Part shown: positions 27,170 to 38,140 of the stretch, piece after piece
Position numbering within the stretch: position 1 is the first letter of the stretch
Layout of the letters: every line of letters starts with the position of its first letter
NCBI GenBank assembly: GCA_021464245.1
Contig: JADCRB010000030.1
Span: forward strand, 3,550,213 to 3,614,212
Direction: 5' to 3'
DNA: 64,000 nt
Source: Carallia brachiata
Taxonomy: Eukaryota > Streptophyta > Magnoliopsida > Malpighiales > Rhizophoraceae
The notes under the pieces: generated by a model
Told to the model about the DNA's origin: nothing
What the model saw: only the letters and a program-made list of their open reading frames with translations
Database searches by the model: none
Made by a program: the position numbers and the translations under genes

Positions 27170-27845
27170 TTATGCTAAGAATCAGCAAGAACTTGGGACG
27201 TAGCATGTGATATCTTCTACTATTGTATGACAAATACAGTGTGCCGAAATTGGAATGTTGAACTATCTAGGCAGAATAGCTAATATTTTGCAACGTGGCA
27301 CAACAAGAGTGGAGAAAAACAGTTAAATGGATACTAACAATCAGACAGGACCTTCAAATGTAACACAATATCCTCTTCTGTTGTGTAACATGTACGTGTC
27401 ACAAATGCAAATGTTTGGAATGCTGAGCCATCGTAACAAGTAAAACGTGTCACAAGTGCTAAGTTTGGAATGCTGAGACAACTAAGGAAATAGCTAATAT
27501 CCACAACGTGGCACAGCAAGGGTGTGAAGAACACAATAAAATGCAAATTAAGAATGAGTCAGGACCTGCAGATGTAACAAGAGACCCTCTGCTGTTGTGT
27601 AACATACCAAAACGTGTCACAAATGCTAAAGCGGCAAGCAACATGGCAAAAGGAGCGAAGATCATGAACAAATGCATATAAAGAATAAGTGACGACCCTG
27701 GGATATAACACGCAAAATCCTGTACTGTTGTGTAACATGTACAATAAATGATAATGTTCGGCATGCTGATCCATCCAGGGAAAACCGCTAATTTGCGCAA
27801 CGTGGCACAACAGGAACGTAAAGAACACGATAAAATGCACGGTTA
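27170..27845. repeat. Imperfect irregular tandem repeats in the kinase leader intron
   Basis: At least three diverged copies share blocks such as CAACGTGGCACAACA (about 27291, 27503 and 27797), TGTTGTGTAACAT (27379, 27593 and 27725) and CGTGTCACAAATGC. Spacing is irregular (130-290 bp), so the array has suffered internal deletions. A weaker fourth copy lies at about 27170-27290. Confidence 0.6.
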
Positions 27846-28625
27846 GATTAAGTTAGGTTGTTATCTACCAAATAACAGAAATGAATTGCCACAGGTATGA
27901 TTTCCATCTCCAGATGGCCTTAAAACTAGCAACAAGCAATAAACATCAGCAGCCAAAAACAAGAAACACAATAAATAATGTAATTAGGCCATGAAAGGTG
28001 ACTACCTTTGCAACAGATAGAAAACCGAAGATATGTGAATTTGACCGGATCCCACGATCTTCGAACCGATTTCACTTCAGCAACCCTGAATAAGAGAACC
28101 AGTGAACCCTGCAATGCAATCAACAAAGCCACCCATGAGAAACCCACAACGGAAAAAGAACCAGAACCATCACAAAACCCTACAAAATATGAAAACCCTA
28201 AATGCTAATTTCACTAACCCAAGTCGATAGACCAACAAAGCCACAATCTTTAATCCCTGAAACAATTGAAAAACCAAAATTTCGACGATCTTAGAATTCC
28301 AACCTAATAATTAACACTCGATTTCAACAAAACTTGCAAAAAAAAAAAAACAACAACAGTAAAATCCCAAATTCAATAATCACGCACAGATCAAGTAAAA
28401 TTTAAGAAGCAGGCCTCTAAAAAGCAAAGCACAGAATTAGAGAAATTAGAAACAACCCAATAAAAACCTTCCAACAAAATAAATATATAAAAAAATTTAC
28501 GATCAAATTCAATTATTCAAAGAACATTATTTTTTATAAAAAAAACATAGCTTGATACCAATAATGCACAGTCAACACTCGAAATTGAAGAAAAAAATTA
28601 TAAAAAAAAGAAGAAATGTCTAAAA

Positions 28626-28756
28626 ATAATGAAGAAGAAGAAGAAGAAGAAGAAGAGTGCCAACCGCGACCAACAAGAAGACTGAGAAAAAAGACCCACA
28701 AATTTTTAGAGAGAGAGAGAGAGGGAGAGGAGAGAGAGAGGGAGAGGAGAAGGTTT
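28626..28756. repeat. (GAA)n and (GA)n microsatellites in the kinase 5' region
   Basis: A (GAA)8-like run at 28627-28655 is followed by two interrupted GAGAGA runs up to 28751. On the kinase sense strand these are TTC and CT tracts in the leader or core promoter. Confidence 0.75.
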
Positions 28757-28799
28757 TCTTCACTTTAGCTTCAGACAGTCAATTATTTTTATTTATATT

Positions 28800-30117
28800 A
28801 TTAAACTTCCCAAAAACCCAAAAAAAAAAAAGGAAAAAAAGACAAAAGCCTCGTTTTAATTGTGAACGGCTGTCCGTAAAGACTGTTTATACGAGTCTTA
28901 CTCTCAAGTATGTTCATAAGTTTGTTACTCGCGGAGTTTGCCTTACACGTGTCCCTATAATGTCCTTTTTTTTTTCCTGGGAACTCGTGTAAGAACTTTC
29001 TTGCCACTCCGACTGCCTCTCTGGCTCTAAGCTTAGTAGCTGACGCGTTTATGTTCTTTCCCTTTTTCCTGTAAATCATTTGATTTTTGCCCTCCTTAAA
29101 TACACAAGTTTATTTTTAATAAGTAATATATTTTTTTATTAAGTATTGAGAAGTAATGATTAATTATTATTTTAATTATATTTAATAATTTATTTATTTT
29201 TTAATATTTTTAATTATATAATAGTTTATATTAGTTTGACCTTTTTAAATTTTTGTGAATGAAGTTTTTTATAGCTAACTCTCAAATTTCTTTTTATTTT
29301 TTATTGTATTTGTTTTACTTAGTTAGATTAAATTTAAGACTCTCAATTTATGAAATAAAGCTTATTGACTAATAAGTAACAATTTTTTTTTATTGAATAA
29401 GAGATTCTTGTGTAGTGGGTGTTTTTTATAGTAGCAGGTAATTTTATATCATATCAGTATATTTTATTATTTTTATTTTATTAAATTTTGATTATTTTTT
29501 TGTTTTTATTCAAATTAAATTGACTTTCATTAAAATATGAGACAAATTAAGAAATACCCTGTAACAGAAACCTTACATTTTTTTAAGTCAATTTTTAATT
29601 CTATCAACAATAAAGGTTAGTAGGCAGAGCATTAAACTAGTTCCATGCAGAAGGGCATTAGAAAACATGGAAAAAAAATTGTTTTAAAAAAATTTACATT
29701 AAGTACATTTAAAATTTAATTTTTTAAAAAATAAAAAATAAATTACATTCCTAATTAATTTCTAACTAAATCACTGCCAACTTACCAAAACTCTTCAATC
29801 AAATATGCCACAGTATGGTAATATGACAAGTGAAGCTCGAATTCTTGATCTATTAGAAACATTTTATCGAACATTTCATTACTAAATCAGCTTATAATTG
29901 ACAAAACTTCCAATTTTTATTTTCTCAAAAACAAAAGCTGTTTGTCCTTGAATTGCTCACACAAATGTTATTACAGAATATTAAGAAAAAAAAACTTGGT
30001 TGGGATTTTTGAAAGATATAAAGCTTTATATAATCAAGATTTGGCCATTAAATTAGAATATCGTAATAACACAATGTAGATATATTTTTATCATAAGTTA
30101 CAAATTTCTAAACTCTT
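28800..30117. other. AT-rich intergenic DNA, no gene seen
   Basis: There are long A/T runs and no coding or structured RNA similarity. A region around 29300-29560 contains ordinary diverged repeat-like sequence without recognisable borders. Confidence 0.6.
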
Positions 30118-31541
30118 GCTCGAATAACAAATATAGTTGTTTGAGAATTTAACTTAAATTAACTGTAATAAAATTGAACTTGTTAAAAAAAAAATTAAAA
30201 AAAAAACAAAGCCTCATTTTTTATTTGAGAACAGACTGTCAATGTATATATATATTTTAAAAGCCAAAAAAAAAAAGGAAAAAAGTGTAAAAGGTACCTA
30301 ATATATGCCAATTAATTGAATTTTTTATTAAAGCATAATTAATTAATTTAAAAATGGCTCAAAGGGAAGATCGGGTTTAATGGATGATATGTGACAACTA
30401 TGAATTGCTAGTCTATCAAGATGAACCTTCAGTTATTACATGTAATGTGAGGTGTGTGGCTCCTGTTTAGGTTTTAAAAACCTTTTTTTATTTTTTGAAA
30501 AGAAAAAATTGATAGTTTCACATAAGAAATTTCAAGAGTTTTAAAATAATACCAATAATGAAAAGTTTAAATTCAGAAAAATTGAAAAAAAGAACACAAA
30601 AGGTGTTGAATATTTTTGGATGAAAATGTATTGATATTTATTAATATTTAAACGAAATTACGTAATAATATTCTTTTTTTTATATTTTTTACTGCATAAT
30701 GAGTTTTATTGTTTCAAAACTTCAAATTATATAAAACAAAATTAGTTTGTATTTCATTAACGAGTAATGACAAATACAGTAAAAGATTTTTATCTTTAAA
30801 TAAACTTTTATTATTTTTCGAATAATTTAAACTTCCGTTCAATTTCTTTTTCTAATAAAGAACCAAGCTTGCACTTGCAGGGGATTCGAATTCAGCAATG
30901 TACTACAGAAATATTTTTTTATACATATAATTGCAACGGTATAGTTGATGTGTAGTGATTTAAAATTATAAATTATAAATTATATTTAAAAAATAAAAAA
31001 TAAATAAATTATTAAATATTATTAAATTAATTTTATATTTCAAAACTACTTTAATAATCATGTGCACATAGTTTTGCTCGTGTCATAATTGAATCCTTTG
31101 AAGCTAACTCTTAATTATATAATCAAAGTAAGTATGATGACCTAATAAACCAACGAAGCGGCGTGTGTTCCACGTCGGCTATTCAAGTTTGAGTTTTTGC
31201 ATATGTATCTTTTTCTAGCAAATACTGAGTGGTCACACTACATAGCTAAAGGTTGTGAGGCGACGTTGAGTTTCAGACGTAGTAATTACTGTAGTCTTCA
31301 CGGGCAAAACACTTTCAATTTCAATGATGCTTAAATAGGAAGTATGCTCATATGAGAGTAGTTAAATGAGATATTAACAAACGATAGTTGTTCCAGCTTT
31401 GCTCTGTAAATTCAATGACTGATATGTCTGTGATAAATTTTTTTTTTTATTGTTAAAAAAAAAACCAACGAAAGAAGGCAACTTTTCCAATTTTTGATAG
31501 CTGGCCAACTGTGGATTGGGTATAACTTATGTAGTTAAGAG
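30118..31541 (+). repeat. Direct duplication, copy 1 (about 1.42 kb)
   Basis: This copy is collinear with 32321-33764. Shared blocks include ATATAGTTGTTTGAGAATTT, ATGGCTCAAAGGGAAGATCG, GTGTTGAATATTTTTGGATG, TAATGAGTTTTATTG and GCAACTTTTCCA. It has no open frame of note, no TG/CA termini and no target duplication. It looks like a segmental duplication rather than a pair of LTRs. Confidence 0.8.
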
Positions 31542-32320
31542 TAGTGACTATCAACCGTAAGGTTTGGAATTCAAATATCAGATCTTATTTATATAATTTT
31601 TCTTTCCTACTGCTCTAACAATTGCAAAAGATTTAAAAAAAAAATCAACACTAACTATTTCAGCCGGTTTCGATTTTTTGTTTACAAAATTAAGACAATA
31701 AAGTCTTATTCATAAAAAATATTGCGTCTACCAAAAAAAAAACAAACTTCAGATAAAGATTTACCGTACAATAATTATGGTGATTGGCAAAGGAGTTATA
31801 CAATGAGAGAACCATAAAAAAAACAATGATGCTGTAAAATCAAAACATATTCTACATATCACTCGTGTTGTTAAACTCCTAACAGGTGTTGTTAGTAAAT
31901 GATTAATAAGTATATGTATTTCCCTTTGTTTTATATATTAAAAAACAAATTGGTCGAATCCTGCGTTAATTCAAATTCGTATTATTGTGTGTCTCTTCAA
32001 CATGCTTATAGGGAGCGAATATTGAATGTGTATATTGTTGTTTGTCTAATATAAAAAAATAACCATCTAAAGTGGTAATTTGATAAGAATTTAATATATT
32101 TGTTTACATTAGTTTGGATTCAAATTTTCTTGTTGTTGTCACTCCTAAGAATATCAGAGAATTTATTCTAAGATGTAGTAATGAATTTTAAACTTATTAA
32201 TACCGATGTCGAATATTAAAAGACTCATTCAGATATAATAATATTTAGAAGAGAGATCTTCCTTATAAGGAAAGTTAAATAAAGTAACGTCTAACCTCAA
32301 TCCACAGGTACAGTGACCAT
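31542..32320. other. Spacer between the two direct-repeat copies
   Basis: About 780 bp of AT-rich DNA separates the duplicated blocks. No gene or transposon end was recognised. Confidence 0.6.
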
Positions 32321-33764
32321 GCTTAAATAATAAATATAGTTGTTTGAGAATTTAACTTAAATTAATTGTAATAAAATTTAACTTGTTAAATAAAAAATTT
32401 AAAAAAACAAAACAAAAGTCTCATTTGTAATCTGAGAACAGACTAATATATATATATATATATATTAAAAGCTAAAAAGAAAAAAAAGGAGAAAGTGTAA
32501 GAGATACCTTATATATGCCAATTAATTGAATTTTTTATTAAAGCATAATTAATTAATTTAAAAATGGCTCAAAGGGAAGATCGGGTTTAATGGATGAGAT
32601 GTGATAACCATGAATTGCTGGTCTATCAAGATGAACCCTTATTTATTCTATGTAATGTGAGGTGCGTGGCTCCTATTTATGTTTGGAAAACCTTTTTTAT
32701 TTTTTTCCAAAGAAAAAATTGACAGCTTCAAGTAAGAAGTTTCGAGAGTTTCAAAACGATATTGATGCTTAAATGTTTAAATTCAGAAAAATTAAAAAAA
32801 AAAAGAACACAAAAGGTGTTGAATATTTTTGGATGAGAATACATTAATACTTATTAATATTTAAACAAAATGACATAATAGTACTCTTTTTTTATATATT
32901 TTCTGCCGCATAATGAGTTTTATTGGTTCAAAACTTCAAATTATATAAAACAAAATAAGTTAGCATTCATTAACGAGTAATGAGAAACACAGTTAAAGAT
33001 TTCTATCTTTAAATAAAACTTTTACTATTTGTCGAATAATTTAAACTTCCGTTCAATTTCTTTCTATAATAAAGAACTAATGCTTGTAGTTGTAAGGGAT
33101 TCGAATTAAGTAATGAAGTACAGAAAATTTTTTTATACATATAATCGTAAAAGTGTAGTTGATGCGTAGTGATTGAAACTTTTAAATTATAAAAATTATA
33201 TTAAATTTAAAAAATAAAAAATAATTAAATTATTAAATACTATTAAATTAATTTTATATTTCCAACCGACTTTAATAATCATGTGCGTAATGCCACTCAA
33301 TGTCATGATTGAATCCTGTAAAGCTAACTCCTAATTATGTAATTAATATAAGTATGATGACCTAATAAACAAACGAAACGGTATGCGTTCGATTTTGATG
33401 ATTCGGGGTTGAATTCTGTGCCGACGTTCTTTTCTGAAAAATGTTGGGTAGTCATAACACGTGATTAAAAATTTTAGTGTAGTAATAAATTTTAAATTTG
33501 ATAATTATTATAGTCTTTATTGATAAAAAATACTCCTTTCTACTAATATTTGATCAGTGAGTATGTCTTTATGAGAGTTGTTAAATGAGATATTGATAAA
33601 TAAAATTATTTTAATTTTAATTTATAAATTTAATAATTAATACATTTATAATAATTTTTTTTTGTTGTTAAAAAAAAATCGAAGAAACAATAATAAAGAA
33701 GACAACTTTTCCAGTTTTTGATAGCTGCCCGATCGTGAATTGGGTATGGCTGACGTGGTTGAGG
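32321..33764 (+). repeat. Direct duplication, copy 2 (about 1.44 kb)
   Basis: This is the second copy of 30118-31541, offset by 2203 bp at the start and about 2223 bp at the end, with substitutions and small indels throughout. A (TA)n run at about 32445-32465 is longer than in copy 1. Confidence 0.8.
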
Positions 33765-33799
33765 AACAAAAAATTGGAATTGACCTCCCCAGGCAGGCC

Positions 33800-33801
<2 letters not shown>

Positions 33802-33841
<40 letters not shown>
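33802..33841. repeat. (GA)20 microsatellite
   Basis: A perfect GA dinucleotide run follows immediately after the end of direct-repeat copy 2. Confidence 0.9.
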
Positions 33842-33844
<3 letters not shown>

Positions 33845-36585
33845 CAAACTGGGACCAAAATGATCATTTTAAAACTTTGTCAATTCTCCTTTTTTTTGGT
33901 ATTTTTTCTTTATCAACTGCCAATCAGATCAAAATAATAATATTAAAGACATGAATCAGAAGGATTTTTTTAATAAATAAACATATATTATCAGTATATA
34001 GATCATCTCATATATAAATTGAGACTAAAATTATTCATTATTATCTTTATTCATTCTCTCGTACAGAAGAGAGACTAACCATCCAAATACTTTTAGATCT
34101 GTACGAAACTCATCTAAACTGATTATGGTATTAAAAAATCTGAAATTTACACCACACATATCACTCAGACTCGAGTTAAATATAAAAAAATATATCAAAT
34201 TAATATTAAACGATCACCTTAAATTATATGAATCACAATATTAATAAAAAGTTTGTCTTCAAACAATTAATCCAACAAAGCGATGAACCAAAGACCACCC
34301 ACCTTTCTCTTTTCTTTTTTTTTTTTTTTTGTCATTTCGTTTTTGTTCTGCATACATTTCTTTATACCCACAAAATAAAATTCTACATATGTATTTATTG
34401 AATTTAAATAATAAATACCTATAAACTCAATGCATAAACATTAAAACCGAGCTTCATTTTGGCAGGTTATGAAAGACTCAGGACGATTAATCATACCCAA
34501 TAAATATAACCCAATAATAAATAAGAGATTAGCGTTCCAGTCATCCGGCCCCCTATAACTCATTTAATTAAAGTACTTTCTTTTTGTATTTTCGTTTATT
34601 TTTTCGGAGTTCTGATCTAAACTATTAAGTAAAATATGCACCAACAGTATAAAATAGGGATGTTTATAAGTCGGTTTGTACAGATTAGAAAAAAAATTTA
34701 TATCCAAACCATCATGATAATTGTTAAAAAATTTTAAACTACACCAATCTTCCAACTGTCGAAACCAATCTGTGATTTGGAGCCAAATTCTTTACAAAGC
34801 TAAAAAGTAGAGTCATCAACTTTTCCACAAAGAGTAGTCCATCGTTCTTCCATAATTATCAAACAAGAAACAAAGGGTGGTTCCAGAATCCTGGACCAAA
34901 AATTTTTTTCCACCTTCAAATCAAATAAACTTTTTCCAAGAGAAAGTAAAGCACAGTCAACAATTAATTATGCCAATATTATTTCTATCAGAAACTTGGA
35001 GCACAAAAAATTCTCTAGATAGGAAGAAGAACGGTCATTGTTTTTTTTAAAACAAAGCTCTGATAGGAAATCGTGTGTGCGCGTGCGCCCGTATGTGTGT
35101 ATATATATTGGCAGATCAGGTTAATTATTCGCGATTTTTAGAACTGCAACATCGTCATGAATCCATCTCTGGCAATTTTAAAAAAATTAAAAAGCACGAA
35201 TAATCTTTTTGCTTGCGATTTTGACAGCTACAGATGTGTGTAGTGTGAATTAGACGGATTTTGGCCCACTGTGTGGTTTTTTAAATAGCCCTAGTACTAA
35301 ACTAAAGAAGGATGACAGAGGTAACAAACAACCCTGCTTTATTATATTGTATGTTGAGAGCTTAAATTGGTTCCTATGCTAATGTTATGTTGCCTGGAAT
35401 TCATGCATGGGCATTAATGTATATTGTTCTACAATTAACGAATGAAGAACTTTAAATGATGGTCACAACCAAAAAAGGAGGGTAAGACAGCATGAAATTT
35501 TGGTCAGTTGAGGCTGATAATCTATAGAGGAAATAAAGATGATAATTTAGAGAAGGTTGGAATATTCAGTCCAAAACTCCAAGGTGACATTAGCAGCTAA
35601 TGGAAATCTCAAATAAGAAAGAGTTTAATTAGATGGTACTTACTAAAATAAAGTAGAGTCCCACTACAAGGACGGGAAGAGAGATATCTGCACAGACAAG
35701 TGGTAAGTTCTATAAATTTTTTATTTTTTTTTTGTCAAAAAATTCATGATATGCATAGAGTTGAGTAGAATGTGCAAATAATTTTTTAAAAAGTTATATA
35801 TACATTTTAAATTAGTTATATGCACATGATAATTTTTCCAAACTAACAACAAAATAATAATAAAAAAAAAGGATGAGACCCACCCATCTTTGCATCCGTT
35901 TCCTTTGCCCGTCTCCCCACTTTTTCTAATAAATTACATCTTGCATTTCTAATACAATTAATTAAGACACTCTTTTTAAAATCTTTCATGTTATAGTGTT
36001 AATAACTCAAAGGAACATATTTACATAAATCAAAGGATTTTGGAACACTTTTTATTACAAAAAAAAAAAATCTGTTTTCTCATCCTTTTATATCCTTGTA
36101 GGGTAAAGAACTTGATATATTGAATCGCATTTAAAACTGGCACTTGGCTTCGAGGTTTCTTAGAATCGATAGTATATTGGCTTTCACGACTGCATTGGGA
36201 CTTCGTTTTGAGTTAATTCCTTTAATTTGTTGTTACGATTAAATTTTACTTAACATTTTTAATGTCTCAGAAAGTACCTTCGTTCTCTTATTCATGCGTT
36301 TTAATTTTGTGCAAATAATGGAACCTAAAATAGAAAAATAAAAAATATATATGTCCCAAGTAGGCAAATTGACGTTGCATGGAAGAACGTATCATGGTGA
36401 AGGAATGTGAGGACGACTAACTAAGGATTACTACGTTCCACTTCTAATACACAATATAAAAACATGAGGCCATAAAAAAAAACTAGTAAGGATCTCTACA
36501 TACCAATATATATTGTTTAATGTACAAAGCTCATACTTGATAACTTATTTTTCATGAATAGTTATTAAGTTTGTATAGTACATAA
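33842..36585. other. AT-rich intergenic DNA, no gene seen
   Basis: The stretch holds homopolymer runs, short chance frames and an AAACC/GGTTT-type patch near 34660-34780 like that at 11.3-12.3 kb. No feature with definable ends. Confidence 0.6.
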
Positions 36586-36600
36586 TTTGTTGTCAATTCT

Positions 36601-37140
36601 GTCTCTCTCTCTCTCTCTCTCTCTCATTTGCTCTATTACTTTACAGAGTTTCAAACCATTTGAAGAGCAGTGTGCAGTCACCGCCGACCACCTCTCTCGA
36701 CTTCTCTCTCCTACTTCCACTCTCACTCCTCTTTTTCCTCTCTCCTTTCTTCTTTCTCTCTCTTTGCTTCTTATACTCTTTCTTCCTCTCTCTTTCTACA
36801 GTTCTCTTCTCTCTCTATGTTACGTTGGGACTCTTATCCCTTTAAATCTGGTTACAAGAGTCACTCATAATCTTCCCACCACTTTTGGAACTAGATTCGG
36901 CTTCCTCTACTGTATGCCACTGCCTCTATCGTCGATGCCGCTGCTTCCCTTTACTGTCTTCATCTCCTCCAGATCAAGCTGGGAAGGGTTCAGTTGTGTC
37001 CTTTCAAGATGCATTTCCAGCTCAGTGGGAACTAGATCTACATCATTCAACCTTTTTGTGCCGTTGCCATTATAGTCTTCTACTGCCTCCAACCCCTCCA
37101 AATTTGGCTGGGAAGAGTTTTGTTGTATCTTCATATAGTC
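36601..37140. repeat. CT-rich tract and two-copy tandem duplication
   Basis: A (CT)12 run at 36602-36625 leads into a pyrimidine-rich stretch. From 36884 to 37136 a unit of about 130 bp occurs twice with moderate divergence: GGAACTAGAT at 36889 and 37028, and GCTGGGAAG(G/A)GTT near 36979 and 37106. The open frames here are by-products of low complexity, not genes. The 1 kb from 37140 to 38140 before the receptor kinase is AT-rich without other features. Confidence 0.5.
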
Positions 37141-38140
37141 TGTAGTTTAGTGTTTTGAAAAATCTTTGTTGAGCATACTCCGTCAGTTTTCGTCACAAGT
37201 CCGTTAAAATGCAACCAAGGCCCATTTAGAAAAAAGTTGTCTGCGCCTAATTCGGTCGTATTTTATTCTTATTTGACGCAGATCTTCTCAATACCTTTGC
37301 ATTAGATTTATGCAAATTCCGATAAATATAAGATACTATATTCTTTAATACATTTTCTCCATACATGCTAGATCCAATTATTACATTACACAAAAAAATT
37401 ATACTGAAACATATCAAACTAATAGAAATAGATTGAATTAAGATAATGCAGACAAAAAATAATAATAATAAAACTTTGACTTAACCTTTGAAATAGAATT
37501 TAAGGTTTATAGACATTGTTTAACAAATCTAAACAACTCATAGTTAATCCAGTAGTAAAGATGAATTTAAAGATGAATTTAAAGTTGTGCGTGATAGAAT
37601 TCATCGATTACTGTTTGACAAAGTACAATTTTGACCCATATAACATACATGTCGGTCACTCGGAGAGTAACAGTCGCAGACATTGAACTATTGAAGTCCC
37701 TCCCAGAGGCAAAATTGTTCCTTATTGTGTTGGCCTACAGACAAAAGATAGGCAGGCTGACTGGCTGAGGCAACAACATGAATCTTCATTATTAATGGAA
37801 AAAAAAAAAGATATCAATAAATAATAAAGCAAGCAACGTCTTACCCTGGACATAACCAGGCAAAGGCGACATCAACAATGATCAAAGGAAATGAAAACCA
37901 ACATTTTTTTTTTTTTGAATTTGAACTGCTTAAAATGCCGGCCTCCTCAAACTGATCACCCATAGTAATTAATTGAGGACGACTGACCAAGCCAAACCCC
38001 ACCAAGGAAATCAACCAAATTTCCCCTTTGTCCTCTGCAGGAACCTCATCAGTTTATTCCCTTTTCTGGCCTATTTCTATCTCACACACTTGTTGGATTC
38101 AGTTCAGACTCTAAACAATCAACCCCACATCTTCAATTCA

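Larger units (their letters stand above)
26962..28760 (-). promoter_or_regulatory. Spliced 5' leader and probable transcription start region of the Raf-like kinase
   Basis: On the minus strand a UTR exon starts at 27057 after TTGTTGGTTGTAG. A donor GCAAAG|GTAGTC lies at about 28004, and an acceptor TTCAG at about 28089. This implies a roughly 950-bp leader intron plus a further upstream intron. The farthest upstream part (28690-28755) is CT-rich on the sense strand, typical of a plant 5' UTR near the start site. Exon limits are inferred from splice motifs only. Confidence 0.5.

Noticed and set aside
30118..33764. The duplicated blocks as the two LTRs of one retrotransposon
   Set aside because: The block ends lack TG/CA, there is no target duplication, and the 780-bp interior has no primer-binding site or coding similarity that I can see.
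36587..37145. Open frames of up to 162 codons on the plus strand
   Set aside because: They arise from a CT microsatellite and pyrimidine-rich low-complexity DNA, overlap in several frames and show no domain.
37973..38140. Upstream in-frame ATG of the PRK gene as the true start
   Set aside because: It would add 56 residues before a good signal peptide at the second ATG; secreted receptors of this family start at the signal peptide.
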